Positions 1 through 11,978 of a stretch of DNA of 64,000 bases are shown piece after piece. A program made the translations under genes and the position numbers. Source of the stretch: Phocoena phocoena (lineage: Eukaryota; Chordata; Mammalia; Artiodactyla; Phocoenidae); NCBI RefSeq assembly GCF_963924675.1, contig NC_089240.1, forward strand, positions 118,363,680-118,427,679, in the 5' to 3' direction. Position 1 is the stretch's first letter. Every line of letters begins with the position of its first letter. The notes below the pieces were generated by a model, which saw nothing but the letters and a program-made list of their open reading frames with translations, was not told the origin of the DNA and did not search any database.

Positions 1-688
1 CCTGCTAAGACGAGTTTGCTTACCTTGAGGAGCTACTAACTCAGCATTCTGCTTAACATAAAAGGGGAAAAAATTGGGGAAGTGTGGACCTTGTGGGCCT
101 GTCAGGCAGAGCGCACCGCAGACCCCTGAGCTGTTGCATGCCTTCTCTCCCCGGCTTTAACTGTTCCTCTCTGTAGCCAGAGGAGGGCACTATTGCTACA
201 TAGAATCCATTTTGACTTCTGGGGTGGCGGGGTGGGGGAGGAAGAATTTTAAGAGCTGTAAAGGATGCTTGGATCCAGTAAAAAATATGCATGATTTGCC
301 ATGTAATTTTAATGGGGAAAATAGATTATTATTAAGAACTTATGGATGTCTATTTGATTAATACCCATTGAACCAGAAAAGGGAAGTGAAGATGTTTCAT
401 TACCTGTCTTTGTTATCAAGGATTAAAATAGCAAGAACATAATAGCTAAGTGATAATAAATATCAGCACGATATCCCTAAATTATTTAGGACACAACTAG
501 TTAGGGCTTTTTCTCCTAGGAATGTGTGTGCTGAGACCTAGTAACAGGGAAGAATAGGTCTGATTTAACCTAAACACCTGCTTTTTTATTCATTGCAAAC
601 GTAAACCCTTGCATTAATATTGGGACAATTAAACGCAACTCCATCTCACCAAAGAAATCTGGCATCGGAGGCCCTCCATGATACGCCT
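1..688. other. No recognisable feature
   Basis: I see no repeat, exon chain or RNA gene here. A 79-codon minus-strand frame across 53-292 has low-complexity composition and no recognisable domain, so I do not call it a gene. Confidence 0.5.
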
Positions 689-689
689 C

Positions 690-905
690 AACAGACTTTT
701 CCAATTTTATTTTTGACGCTCCACTTCAGCCACCCTCTGTTTCAGGCTCATCTAATCAAACCCCCACACTTCCCTAGCAGTTCCTGCCTCTGCCTTTGCC
801 GCCCTCACCTCCCACTCACTTGCCCCTTCACGCACTGGAAATCCTACTCAGTCTTCAAGGTCCAGTTCAAATGCTGACCCTTTTGTGAGTGTTACATGTA
901 GCTCT
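690..905 (+). mobile_element. L2 LINE fragment (old, plus strand)
   Basis: The text reads like the L2 3' region: a C/T-rich stretch followed by 'caaggtccagttcaaatg', a degraded form of the usual 'caggtctcagctcaaatg'. Too diverged for exact edges. Coding capacity is gone. Confidence 0.45.
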
Positions 906-944
906 TACTGTCTCTAGTGGAAGCATTTATGCAATAAAATGAGG

Positions 945-1445
945 ACCTCTTCTGTTCCAGATACTGTCGAGGCATTCACAAATGATGAACACACAGGGAA
1001 ACAGATGGCGCTACAGGAAATGTCATAAATGCTGTAATCAGAGTAAGCATGGGAGGGAGGCTCTGAGAGCTTCGATCAGTGCTTCCGAGATGGCCAGAGG
1101 GAGCGACGAAAGCTTCCTGCAAGAGGTGGTACTTGAACTAGCGTTAAAGGTTAAGGAAATCTGGATGATTGAAATAGCCCCTTAACTGGCTGACTTGTAG
1201 ATTACAGTGGAGGACGGGAAGAGGTAGTGAAAGATAGGACTGGGAAAGTAGGCAGGTGCCATCGTACAGAGGGAGTTGGACTTTATTCAGTAAGCCATGG
1301 GGACTCCTTTCATGGGAGTGATTTAAAGTGGAGGAAGTACTGGATCAGACCCTCTTTAGAAAGGTTGCTCTGGAGGCAGTGTCGTCGACAGGGTTGAGTG
1401 GCAGGCAGACTTAGGAATTTACACCACTCTTCAGATGGAATGAGA
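945..1445 (-). mobile_element. L2 LINE fragment (old, minus strand)
   Basis: It begins 'tgttccagatactgtcgagg', a decayed form of the L2 minus-strand 'tgttccaggcactgttctagg'. It continues through G/A-rich text typical of minus-strand L2, ending near 'gttgctctggaggcag'. Assigned by eye only. Confidence 0.45.
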
Positions 1446-1474
1446 AGGGCCTGTATCTAAGTAGGAGTGGACAT

Positions 1475-1603
1475 GGGAATTCCCAGGCGGTCCAGTGTTA
1501 GGACTTGGCGCTTTCACTGCGGTGGCCCGGGTTCAATCCCTGGTTGGGGAACTAGATCCTGCAAGCCGCACTGTGCAGCGGGAAAAAAAAAAAAAAAAAA
1601 AAA
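1475..1603 (+). mobile_element. CHR-type tRNA-derived SINE, short old subtype
   Basis: The head 'gggaattcccaggcggtcc' and B-box-like 'gggttcaatccc' mark a tRNA-derived SINE, ending in a 21-base A tract (1583-1603). Near-identical flanks 'aggagtggaca' (1463-1473) and 'aggaatggaca' (1603-1613) are the TSD. About 110 bases before the tail, shorter than the main SINE subtype in this window. It resembles the copies at 43044 and 56387. Confidence 0.85.
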
Positions 1604-1639
1604 GGAATGGACAGAAAGGGGCAGATTAGGCCCCCATAA

Positions 1640-1832
1640 CACATTGTTTGCAACTCTTTTGGAATGTGTGGCTTTCTACCTTATATCGTGTTCTATTTAT
1701 CTTCCCTAGGAGACTAAGTTCCTTGAGATCAAGGTTTTTAAATTCATTTCTTTATTCCTCATATCACTTGGCCTTGTACATGATAAGTTCTTTGTCAGTA
1801 TAAGTTGACCGAGGAGAAGGAATGAATGGCTG
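1640..1832 (+). mobile_element. L2 LINE 3' end (plus strand)
   Basis: The order 'gagactaagttccttgagat' then 'ttggccttgtacatgataag' then 'ggaatgaatgg' follows the L2 3' terminus, normally 'gtgagctccttgagggcag' through 'ttgaatgaatg'. Diverged. Confidence 0.45.
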
Positions 1833-2753
1833 AAATTTTTGATCGTGAGGATCTGCTTTTGAAGTGCTCTATTATTGCCCTTTGGTCTCAAAAGTCAGTT
1901 GGATGACATCTTTGTTTAACATATTAGTAAATTCGTTTGGGGTAGTTTATAAATTAAAAAAAAATAAGATTTCTCATGGAAACCTCACCATTGGTTACCA
2001 TTTATGGGTACATACTTTAGAATGTTAAATGATTCTGACGGTCTGTACTCTTTGAGCTCACCACTTGAGTGTGTGTGTGTTTTAAGATTTTTGAAGGAGG
2101 AGGATGATAGCTCCGCACAGCTTTTATAAAAGCAAACTCCTTAAGACCAAATGTCCTTTCATAACAAAAGCTGCCGTGAACTCAATCTTCTTTGTCCATA
2201 CAAATCCTCACAGTGTGTGGCGTTTTAAAAAATCCTTTGTTCTTGGTTAAAATGCTGACAGAAAAACATCCTGAGATCCTTCTGCCCTTTTGGGCACTTG
2301 AGCACGGTGATCCCCAGCTCTTGACTACAGAGCTCAACCAGCCAGGCTCTATTTCTCCTCACAGAGGATGCCAGGCATTCTCAGACTCATGAGGACTAGA
2401 AGCACGCTGTTACACTCTCTGGCTAAAGGTACTTTGGAAAAATACCTTGAGAAGAGGTGCACTTGATTATTCCATTATTTATTAGCATCCTAACAGCTTC
2501 AAGTCTCCTTACAGCTTGCAGAAGTGAAAGCTAACATGGGAAGTTTATTTCAGTCTTTATTCCTCACATTAACTTGGCTCCAGTATCTTGCAAAAGTGAC
2601 GTATCTTTAGCAAAGTCAGAGAACACAGGATTAAACTCTGACCCAAAGTGAGTTTTATGGGTAGAAGTATAGCTACCATTGGAAAGTTGGTTGAATGAAG
2701 TTTTACTCAGTGATTTAGTTAAACATAGAGTAATATCATTCTCCCTACCTGGA
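1833..2753. other. No recognisable feature
   Basis: Unassigned AT-rich sequence with short A runs near 1958 and a short TG run near 2070. Frames here are short and unconvincing. Confidence 0.4.
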
Positions 2754-2759
2754 GTTATC

Positions 2760-2761
<2 letters not shown>

Positions 2762-2793
<32 letters not shown>

Positions 2794-2968
2794 TTTGCGG
2801 GCCCCTCACTGTTGTGGCCTCTCCCGTTGCGGAGCACAGGCTCAGCGGCCATGGCTCACGGGCCCAGCCGCTCCGCGACATGTGGGATCTTCCCAGACCG
2901 GGGCACAAACCCTTGTCCCCTGCATCGGCAGGCAGACTCTCAACCACTGCGCCACCAGGGAAGCCCGG
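2762..2968 (-). mobile_element. CHR-type SINE, main ~200-bp subtype (minus)
   Basis: A 29-base T tract (2762-2790) is the reversed A tail. Then follow 'gcggagcacaggctcagcgg' and the reversed head 'gccaccagggaagccc'. TSD 'gttatcagtttt' occurs at 2754-2765 and 2969-2980. A segment next to 'ggagcacaggctc' is missing compared with other copies. Confidence 0.93.
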
Positions 2969-3409
2969 GTTATCAGTTTTAAAGCTCCTACTTCCTCCTT
3001 ATTTCCTTTCATAAATCTCTATCTCTTGAATGGTATAGAAAACAGTTATTAGTATTATGAAGTTGAATTATCCCCAGGTTCAAATAATCAAGTTTCTAGT
3101 AAAATTGCTATAAACCTTCCGTTCAAATTTGGTAGAGAAAAAAAAAAAAGACTTGGAAATTGAGTCTCTTACCTTCAAAATGATATTGGGATTCAGCTTC
3201 ATAATGCCTTAGTATTTAATTTATTGACTAAAAACAAAGGAAAATATTTCATTTAAAGTGATTTCCCTCCAGTGATCAGTTGGTCTTTAGTTGTAACTCT
3301 TCATGTTGTATGTAACCTGAAAAGCCACTGATGTATATGGGATAGTGCCTAAAACATAGCCATGAAACATGAGATTATTACTTTATGCACATATGTGTAT
3401 GCACACATA

Positions 3410-3720
3410 CACTTTTTATTATGAGAATTTTCAAACCTATAGAGAAATAGAATAGTGCAATGAATGCCTACCTACCAACTACCTGGATTTAACAATTAAC
3501 ATTTTTCCATAAAACAAAACTGATTACATAACATGTGTTTACTTCAGCTCCCCCGCCAAAGTGAATATTTGCCTGTATTACCACAGTTCCTTATACCTAA
3601 TAGAGTCAATAGTAATCACCTAATCTCATCTAATGGACAACTCATATTCAGGTTTCTCCTGTTGTGCCACCAGAAGATCAGAGATCTGAGAACTCGGTAC
3701 TGTCACTCAGTTGATAAAAG
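3410..3720. mobile_element. Possible old L1 3'-UTR fragment
   Basis: 'attttcaaacctatagagaa' followed by 'aatagtgcaatgaatgccta' and 'acaattaacatttttccat' resembles a segment common in old mammalian L1 3' regions. Divergence is high, so orientation and family are uncertain. Confidence 0.35.
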
Positions 3721-4149
3721 TTAGCAGTATAGATTGGTAGCAGAATGGAACTTAAGCCAGCAAAATGTATAGTAATTATTTATTCATTTGGAAACATCAC
3801 CCTCCTCAAGCTATGCTGACCTCCGGAGAAATTGCGTATCAGCTGCAATCAACTTGAGCCCCAACTTGGTCATCTTGGGGCTCTGACTCTACCAGAAGCT
3901 CCGTGGCTCTAGTACAGAGGAGAAATGCCATTGAGAGAGGCCTTCAGACATTCTTGTAGATGGATAGTCAATTATTCCAACACCATTTATTGAGTAGTCC
4001 ATCCTTTACTCAACAGCTTAAAATAATACCACAGAACTATGAAAACAATGAAAGAAAATATGTGAAAAATAAAAATGTATTTTTGTATGTATTTTTATTT
4101 TTCTATGTTTTTTATCCTCTTAGGGAAGGGAAGATTTTTCAAAGCAAGG

Positions 4150-4565
4150 CATGAAACGTTTGACTACATAAATATTTGAAACATCTTTATGGCAAAAGAC
4201 AAAATAAAATTAAAAAGTAAATGACAGGCTTCGAGAAAATGTTTGCAATATAGAATTACAAATAAGAGTTCCTTAATACGCTAATAGCACCTACAAATCA
4301 GTAAGAAAAACATTAAAAACTGGGCAAAGGATATGAACAGAGAGGTTAAAGATGAAATAGAAATGGCTTACCATATGGAAAGATGATTAAAGAAATGAAA
4401 ATTAAAACAAAAATGAGATACCTTGTTATTCACCTTCTGCTTGGCACAAATTGCAGAAGCCGACAGTATTTCATGTTGGTGAACACATGGGGGAAAAGGA
4501 CTCTCATCCACTCTCAGTGAACACGCAAATTGGCACAGCCTTTGAAAGGGCAATTTGGCATATAT
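4150..4565 (+). mobile_element. Old L1 ORF2 3'-end fragment
   Basis: 'gggcaaaggatatgaacag', then 'aaaacaaaaatgagatacc', then 'gggcaatttggcatat' follow the order seen at the 3' end of L1 ORF2. Compare the younger copies at 38195 and 54900 in this window. Frameshifted and non-coding. Confidence 0.6.
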
Positions 4566-5074
4566 TATTATTATTATTCCACGTTTCTGTTCTCCTCACT
4601 AGCTTATTACCTACTTGTGCAGACTGCTTCTGTTCCTGACTCCATTTCCTATTTTTGTGTCTGCTTTCTCCTAGATGGTGATACTTGTTCTCATCTCAGC
4701 CTGGTAGCCTGACCTTGACTGCTGAGTTCTGTGGTGCCTTCACAGCTACAAGTCATTCTCATATGAAATTTGAGTTTACCTAGTCTGCACCTTTGAGAGT
4801 TTTGTAACAATATGCAAATTCAAGTTACCATCATGTTGTCTTACTGACTATCTCATGTGACAAGACCAACATTTGGATTGCTTGCTTGTACCCTGGTTCT
4901 TCTGCCTATTGTTCCCTCTGCGGCCGTCAATCACACACATGTGTAGTCATGCAAAAGCTATTTTGCCCTTTTTATTTGTCTTGTGAATGTCATCATTTGC
5001 TCCTTATAGTGTTGTGTATTGCTCGGTGATAGAAAACTTTCCGTAACTGTAAACTTGTGTAAGTTTGGGTGAGA

Positions 5075-6830
5075 ATGGCATCCAAGCAAAAAACCAAGGA
5101 GGTAAATGATAGAAATGCAAGAAGAGTGAAGAGGTTAAGAAAGGTGGTGCCTATAGCAAACAAAATGAGAATTCTTGAAACGCTCGATAATGGTGAAACC
5201 AGACCTCTGTAGGGCGTTTTTTTTGTGTGTTAATGAATCAGTAAAGAAAAATGAGAAAGCTATTAGGGCCAGTGCATCAAGGGGCACACCAGAATCACTG
5301 AGACAATCAGACATAACTTGAAATGCTAAAATAGAGAAAATGGAAAGAGATTTGCATTTGTGGCTTCTAAAACATAGAAGCCTGAATAAGCCTCTTTCCA
5401 TGTGTATAATCTGGCAGTGAGCATCACAAAAATGCAAGTTTAAATTTTGATCTGGATGGAAAATTATAACATTTATCGTAATGGGTGGTTGGATAGGTTT
5501 AAGAACCGCTATGGTCTGTATGAAAAGAAGTGGCTGGTAGAGGAAGCAGATCATGAAGCCGCTGCAGAATATCCTGAAGAAACGGATGGAGAAAAATGGT
5601 TATTTGCCTGAGCAGGTCTTCAATGCTGATGAAATGGTCTTGTTCTGGAAGCGCATGCCTACTTGCACATCTATTGCAAAGGATGAGCAAAGGACCAGAG
5701 ACTTCAAGCCTGGGAAAGAGAAGCTCAAAGTTCTTCTTTGTTCCAATGCTTCCGGTGACTTTCTAAACCCATGTTGCTTCACAGATTCCGAAATTCTTGC
5801 CCTCTTAAAAGAAAATGCCAGAAACACTTTTCCGTGCACCTGAAAGGAAACCATAAAATATGGAGCACTGAGAAACTCTTTTTGGACTGGTTTTTGAAGT
5901 GTTTTGTTCCTGAGGTCAAACAATATTTCAACCCAAAACATCTTGAATTCAAAGTGTTGCTGATTCTGGACACGGCTCCCAGTGACAAAAGCGTGATTGT
6001 AAATGCTGATCTTTGTGCTGAAGTCGTCTCCATTCCCCCCAGTACGACTCCACTCCTTCAATCCATGCACTTGTGAGTATATTTTACTACCTGGCAGATC
6101 TTATGAGAGAGAGATCAGAAATTACTCTGAAAGTAGCTTGGCAAAATTTCTCCGTTTGTAACGCTTTAACTGTGGTAGAAGAATCAGTGAGGGAAATAAA
6201 ACAATCAAACCTTAATGGAGGCTGGAAGAAACTTTGGAATGAGGTTGTAACTGATTCTGAAAGGTTCCTTCCAGTTGCAGAAAGAATTGAAAATGTTGTA
6301 GTATCTGCAAAACGTTTTGGTGGTGAAGGATTTGAGGACAGTGAATTAAGTGACATTGCTGAACTGTAGATTCTCACCCTCAGAAGACAGTTGAGAAATA
6401 TTTCAGAGATGTGATCACATCAAAAGTTGATGAAAGAGGTCAGTATAGGTTAACTTCCAGAACTCGAAGAATGTTGAAGCACCCACTCTGCAAACCAAAT
6501 TGCCGTGATGATTCAGAGAAAAGAGATCCTTCGGTGGAATATTTATTGACCTTCAGGCAAGGCTTAAATGATTACCCATAACCCTATGAAGCAGTAATAA
6601 GAAACCTTCAAACAAAGGCCAGTAAGTGTTTTCTCTCTGCTTGCTTCAACAGGGAGAAGAGGCTGGACCGTCGGGCTGTGTCATGCAAACCCATTCTACA
6701 AACAGCAGGCAGAAAGACCTCACACAGATATTTGAACCTTGGGATTCAGACTGACAACTCTGATGATGTGATGATCCACGTGCTGAAGGATGAAAGTGGA
6801 GCGGGAGACTGAGCTTACTCATATTCAGAC
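5075..6830 (+). pseudogene. Decayed pogo/Tigger-superfamily transposase
   Basis: The product would be a DDE transposase that cuts and pastes DNA. A possible start is the ATG at 5075 ('MASKQKTKEV'). The N-terminal region is badly broken, and the catalytic region is readable in three frames. At 5620-5660 'FNADEMVLFWKRMP' holds the first catalytic Asp. At 5960-5985 'LLILDTAPSD' holds the second. The third catalytic block is degraded at 'LLQSMHL' followed by a stop near 6075. Coding continues in another frame to 6369 ('SNLNGGWKKLWNEV'), with scattered tail similarity to about 6830. At least two frameshifts separate the segments. Pogo/Tigger membership is supported by motif order. It is not the same subfamily as the Tigger1 at 28401, and I could not define terminal inverted repeats. 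It could alternatively be a retrocopy of a domesticated Tigger/Jerky-type gene. Confidence 0.75.
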
Positions 6831-7689
6831 AAAATTCTGTTATTTCCATTCTTTCCCTGTCACTACTGTGATGATCAGCATTTTCATTGAGCTCAGAGAG
6901 AAATAGAAATTAATTGCCCAACAGTCACTATTGCTAATGTAAAATTAGTGAAGTACCACCAAGAGTCACTTTACTTAGTGTTTTATTTCAGTGAACAAAC
7001 CAATTGTCTGGGCTTTCATAAAACTCTCTTCTCTCCCCCAATTTCCCCCCAAACCTTATATATTCCTCCAACACAAATTCCCCTACAATGAGGGTTTCAG
7101 GAACTCAACTCTAAGACCTAGGGAGGGGGTACTCAACTTGATTGGAAAATTTTGTATTCTTGATCCTGAAATTTATTTTAATTCTGTTTAAGCCTAACTT
7201 GCTATCTCAACCGAAAGGATACAAATCTTCCCCTTTTAATTAGTTTGGTATAAGTTAATTTGTTTTGCAGGAATTGTATAAGGTCCTGAAAGGCAGTACA
7301 TTTATAATGGATTCCTGGATTTACTTTGGCACCTAATCAAGGAGGAGAAGCTGCTAGAGTTCATTTCCATCCATCTTCTCTGTTCTCATATCTGCTCTTC
7401 CCAGTGATTTGAATGCTTGAATATCCTCTTCCCTAAAGATGTTGGAAATCCAGTAATTTCCCTCCCAGCCTGGAGGTCTGAAAGATAGGCTACCTATATC
7501 TGAGTTTGAAGTGATAAGAGAAAAGGGAAAAAATACAAAAGTTAAAAGGCTTGCTTGCATAGTTACAGTTGAGACGACAGACATTCCTCAACATGGTCAC
7601 AAGAGGCAGATGAGAGTTGAAAACCCATTAGAGGGTGAGAGGGATCTAGTGACTTGCCACCGTGCCATAGGAGCTTACACTCTTCTCTA
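6831..7689. other. No recognisable feature
   Basis: Unassigned sequence. A 76-codon minus frame at 7354-7584 shows no domain and no homologue I recognise. Confidence 0.4.
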
Positions 7690-7873
7690 AGCCACGGTGG
7701 TTTTCAACACTGACTGCCCATCAAAAGCATTATGGGGAGCTTCAAAAAACACAGATTTCTGGGACCTGCCCCCTGGACATGCTGAGTCAGAGGTGAGGCC
7801 AGCAGCTGTTTATTTTGAAAGCTTCTCAAATGATGTTTTAATATAGTCATGGTTGCAAACCACTGCTCTAAGT
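7690..7873. mobile_element. MER5-like non-autonomous hAT element
   Basis: 'gtggttttcaacactgactg' at one end and 'gttgcaaaccactgctcta' at the other form the imperfect inverted ends. The middle carries 'ggggagcttcaaaaaacaca' and 'tgctgagtcagaggtg', as in the MER5A pattern (hAT-Charlie). Confidence 0.65.
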
Positions 7874-7919
7874 TTACACATAATTATGATAGAAAATGTA
7901 ACACAAATGATAGTGGGCC

Positions 7920-8075
7920 CAGGGGCTAGGAAAACTTGATTCCAAGTTTCTCCTCTGCCACTAGCTCAATGGATGGTCTTATTCAAATCACCCTACTCTT
8001 TCCTTATCTGTCAAAGTAGAGAATAGGACCACTTGGTCTCTGATGTCCTTCTATCTCTGACATTCTTACCTTGAG
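7920..8075 (+). mobile_element. MIR SINE fragment
   Basis: 'ctctgccactagctcaatgg', then 'cttatctgtcaaagtagaga', then 'gatgtccttctatctct' follow the MIR central-region order. Decayed. Confidence 0.5.
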
Positions 8076-9737
8076 AGAAAGGTGCATCAGCCTCATTGGT
8101 TGATTTTGAGACTACCCAACCCCTTTCATAGAGACCAAGGTAAGTAGTAATATCACTGTCCTATACTGTTGTTATTTTAAAAATTGTTCTTGTGGTTCAA
8201 GCTTTATCATGTTTTAGTCCCTCTCAGAAAAGAGAGTTAGGCATAGATTCCACAGAAAAAAGGGAAGCCAGTATAACATCAACTCTCTGAAAGGAAAGAT
8301 AGAGAGTGCCTCCTGTGAGTTTTTCAATGTGATAATGGCTCTTTTTCTTCTGAGTTATAGGGTTTGTATTATGTATATGATGCATAGATATTGTGAGTAA
8401 AGCACTTTAACATTTTGTATCATTTCCATAAACCAAAGCAGAGAAATCTGTGTTAACTGTTTCAAGGTTCCATGGATGATCGGTGTACTCTTAATCATAC
8501 CTAGAGGTAAATATTTTTAAGTTAATGATTATTTTACCAGCATAATCAGTAGTTCCATATGCTTTTAAAGAATGTAGTTTCTTGATAATTTTGCCATTTA
8601 TTGAGATTATTTTGTTGGCAATTTTTTGGTCTTAATTTGACCAGAATTAGATAAATCAAAATTTGAGTTGAATAGCATCCATCGGGACCAATTAGTATAA
8701 AATAATACAATGGGAAACTGATTATTGTATGATTTTGATTGTGGTAGGAATGCCTAGACTTTGGCTTGATATATGGAAACATTTGTCTAGGTCCCAGGCC
8801 ATTTGAAATAAAATATTGGGATAGGTCTAATTCTTGTTTAAGGCAATATCCAGTTAAAATAATCTGAGAAGTATCACTGGTGAGGGTAAAAGAACATTTT
8901 AATATGGTTCAGTTTAACAAGTCAGCAGAACTTATAGGAGGATGTGAAAGTTGGTTTAGGCTAAGTGGTAGAAATAGAAATTAACGACAACAGTGCCATG
9001 TACATGGGTGTTTCTTTTTTCTTTTTTAAGTTAGGAATAGTCCCTAAAATTGAAATTTCTTTTAGTATATTTTATACACAGTTTGAGCGGAAAGAATCTT
9101 TCTGTTGTCAAATGGTTCAGGTAAATTCTTGTGGTCAATATTATGAAGTGCATGGTAATTTCCTCCTTTGCAGATATTTAACAACTTGCAAGAAGAAAAA
9201 AAGAAAGAAAAAGGGGGTAGAGAGAAAGGACAGTCCAGGTTGCTGAAATTTGTAGAAAATATTAGAAAGCTGGCATTACATTAAAAAAGAGCTTTTTGTT
9301 TACTTAAAATCTTTTAAGATCAAAATGCAGAGAAGGCTCTTTAAACTACACATTTGGATTACATAGCTGCCGGCACCTGAATGCTAATAAAGGGCTTCTA
9401 CAGTGTGTATAGTCTAAGAGTGTGTGGGTCATATTTGTGCTGTGAAATACATTACTCATTGAACTTTGCATAGTTTTTATTACCTTTTAATGGCCTTTGA
9501 TGTCAGTTTGTTATGGTTGTTTCTCTAAGAATTCAGAAATAAATATGATGTGCTATGAACAGAATGTATATGTTTTTGGGAACCATAAAATCGAGTAGAA
9601 ATAGATGAAAGGATTAATAGTACATTTCATTAGCATGAATAACAAATATTGAGAAATTAAATATGAATCTAGTGCGCTTGAGACACTGCGCTTCATTTTT
9701 CTTGCATTACTACATAAAGCCAAAGATATAATTAACC
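8076..9737. other. No recognisable feature
   Basis: AT-rich sequence without a repeat I can name. The 93-codon frame at 8965-9246 ends in a lysine run from an A/G-rich tract (9190-9235) and is not convincing as a gene. Confidence 0.4.
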
Positions 9738-9930
9738 TATCATTGCAAACACCCAGAGTTGGCTTTTGATTAACTGGCAGTGGTATGATGAGTGCCCTAA
9801 TGACAGGAACATGGGAGTTAGAGTTAGGGCTTTGCCAACAGCTTCTTGTCTGCCCTGGGCTGGGGACTCCCTCTCTTTGGGTGAATGGTGCTTAGTCCTG
9901 GTAGGATAACCCTTGGCCTATTGGGGTGTG
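9738..9930 (+). repeat. Direct repeat copy A (pairs with 11278-11455)
   Basis: 'atcattgcaaacac' through 'ttggggtgtgag' closely matches the sequence at 11278-11455 in the same orientation. Shared blocks include 'ggcagtggtatgatga', 'gcttcttgtct', 'ggctggggact', 'ctttgggtga' and 'aggataaccc'. Copy A has small extra segments, for example 'gtgccctaatga'. It is either an unnamed dispersed family or a local duplication. Confidence 0.8.
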
Positions 9931-9942
9931 AGAAGTCAGCAT

Positions 9943-10185
9943 GGGCCTAGGCTTTGGAATCAGACAGATCTGCCTACTTTCAATCCTGTCTCTCCCTGCC
10001 AATTACCAGCTATGTAACTGTGGCCATGTTTTTAAACCATTTCAAACTTGAATTTCTAATCTGTAAAACAGGGTCGAAAATACTTGCATTATAGGATTGC
10101 TATGAGATTGTATGAAATGTTTAGTACAGTGCCTGGCACATAGTAAGCGCTCAATAAACTGTTGCTATTATTATTATTATAACAT
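9943..10185 (+). mobile_element. MIR SINE, near full length
   Basis: 'ggctttggaatcagacagat', 'ctgtaaaacagggtcga' and 'agtgcctggcacatagtaag' with 'cgctcaataaa' give the complete MIR order on the plus strand. An ATT run (10166-10181) follows. Confidence 0.85.
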
Positions 10186-10935
10186 GAATAATCATTATAG
10201 AATTAGAATATGATCATTTACTCTTTGCCAAATTTTACCATTTTGATATTTTATCTAATTTCCCTCAAAATAAGTTATGCATGATGGTTTTAAGAAGAGA
10301 GAATGACTAAAAATTGATGTTAAATATTTTTCTTTGTTTGCTTATGAGAGATACCTGAAACAATAATTCCTCCGTCCCTGTTACACCTTGACCTACAGAG
10401 ATTCTATATACTATATTTATAATGTGGTTATTTATTTAAATAGTGATTAGAAGTAATGACTTTTCTCACATGGATGTATTCCTATTCTTTAGAAACTAAT
10501 TCATCCACTTGATCCCACTTTTAAGATAAAGTCACTCTGTGTTATAGGAGCCAAAGATAAAGCTATATAGGACCTACTTTGCTTAAACCACAAAGTATTA
10601 GCTCAGCTGCCTTTGAGAAAAATTGGATGTCTAAGTAATCTTACTAGGTGAGAACAAGACAATTCCTTATAACTAACTTCTGAACTTCCTCATATTTCAT
10701 GTATTCTGTGTTGGCAATCAAGAAGTTTAAAATAGTGGTATTCAGAATTCTGAGTATTCATCATAACTCTGACGCTATGTGTGCTGAGCAAGAGAACTGT
10801 AATTCAACTTAATTCAACCTTAATTCAATTGTAATGTTATAACTCACATCCCAACCTTTTAAGTGTTCTAATTTGGAGTCTTTGGTGTTCTAGTGTATTT
10901 ATCTAGTGGTCTTTGGCATTCAGCATCTTGCTGCT
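10186..10935. other. No recognisable feature
   Basis: AT-rich unassigned sequence. 'ttcaacttaattcaac' and nearby words around 10803-10830 form a short imperfect tandem repeat. Confidence 0.4.
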
Positions 10936-11100
10936 TGACTAACTTTCCTTATGCACAATTCTGATTCTGGTACTTTCTTGTTCAAAAATCATCAATGGCT
11001 GCCCATTGTCTATATATTCCATTATTTAACCTTTAAGTCCAGGCCTAATCCCAGTGTACCTTAACCAGTTTTATCTACCAGTGTTCTCTTTTATGCAATA
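10936..11100 (+). mobile_element. Possible L2 LINE fragment
   Basis: 'aaaaatcatcaatggctgcc' then 'ttaacctttaagtccaggcc' match the L2 order seen around 'cagtggcttcccattgcc'. Diverged. Confidence 0.45.
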
Positions 11101-11277
11101 TATGTGATAGTACCTCTCTTTCTCAGCCCTATCTAAGTACTAAAGATCTTCCGGCCTATAGCTCAATCCTGATCCCTTAAGCTTGTCAGTCTTGGATGGG
11201 TAAGATCGGAAATCAGATTATCTGAAGCTAGAGTGCCTGAGATGAGCCTACCAAGCTGTAATCTCCTTCCTGTTCTC

Positions 11278-11455
11278 CATCATTGCAAACACCTAGAGTT
11301 GTCTCTTGATTATTTGGCAGTGGTATGATGACAAGAACATGGGACATAGAATGAAGGCTTTGCCACTGGCTTCTTGTCTCTCACTGGCTGGGGACTTTTT
11401 CTTTGGGTGAGTGGTACTTAGTCTTGGCAGGATAACCCCAGTCTTTAGGGGTGAG
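11278..11455 (+). repeat. Direct repeat copy B (pairs with 9738-9930)
   Basis: Second copy of the ~185-base sequence, about 1.54 kb downstream of copy A in the same orientation. Unlike A, it is not followed directly by a MIR. Its downstream flank is a T/A tract (11462-11484). Confidence 0.8.
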
Positions 11456-11802
11456 TTTCTTCTTTTTTTAAAAAAAATATTTTTTGTGAGTTTCTTCTTA
11501 AGCTTCCAACCTACTAAATTAGGGCATCCTCACTGAACGTTATGCCCCTGGCCAGGGGCCTTGAATGCTACCCACTTAATTTTGGCTCTGAATACAAATC
11601 TCCTTGTTTAGGGCCCTGAAACAATTAATTGGAGATCTAAACTACATTCTTAGGTTCTTGACAGCTTCATCTCCGAATATCATCACATAAATACTATCTT
11701 TATTTACCATTGGGCTTCAGATTGCTCTATCCATTCTTTTGCATGTGAATGCTAGCCTGGAAGTAGTTAAGTTTACCATTCCCTAGATTTGGCATCTAGA
11801 GC

Positions 11803-11978
11803 TGAGCCTGGCAAACTAAGGCCTGTGGGCCAAATCTGGCCCAACTCATTTACGTATTATCTAAGGCTTCACTACAATGCCAGAGTATAGTAGTTGCAAC
11901 AGAAACCATATGGCCTGCAAAACCTTAAATATTTACTATCTGATCCTTTACAGAAAACTTTTGCTGACCCCTGACCTA
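11803..11978. mobile_element. Non-autonomous hAT-Charlie-type element
   Basis: The ends 'gcctggcaaacta' and 'cttttgctgacccctga' are imperfect inverted repeats of the type CAGGGGTCAGCAAAC. Inside, 'cctgtgggccaaatctggcc' and 'ttaaatatttactatctga' are diagnostic words of this old mammalian family. Confidence 0.65.

Noticed and set aside
53..292. 79-codon minus-strand ORF near the window start
   Set aside because: Proline-rich low-complexity residues, no domain, no neighbouring exon evidence.
11140..11250. Possible 5S-like or small RNA segment
   Set aside because: A few words looked familiar ('tcttggatgggtaagatcgg') but no complete promoter or fold could be traced, so I do not call it.
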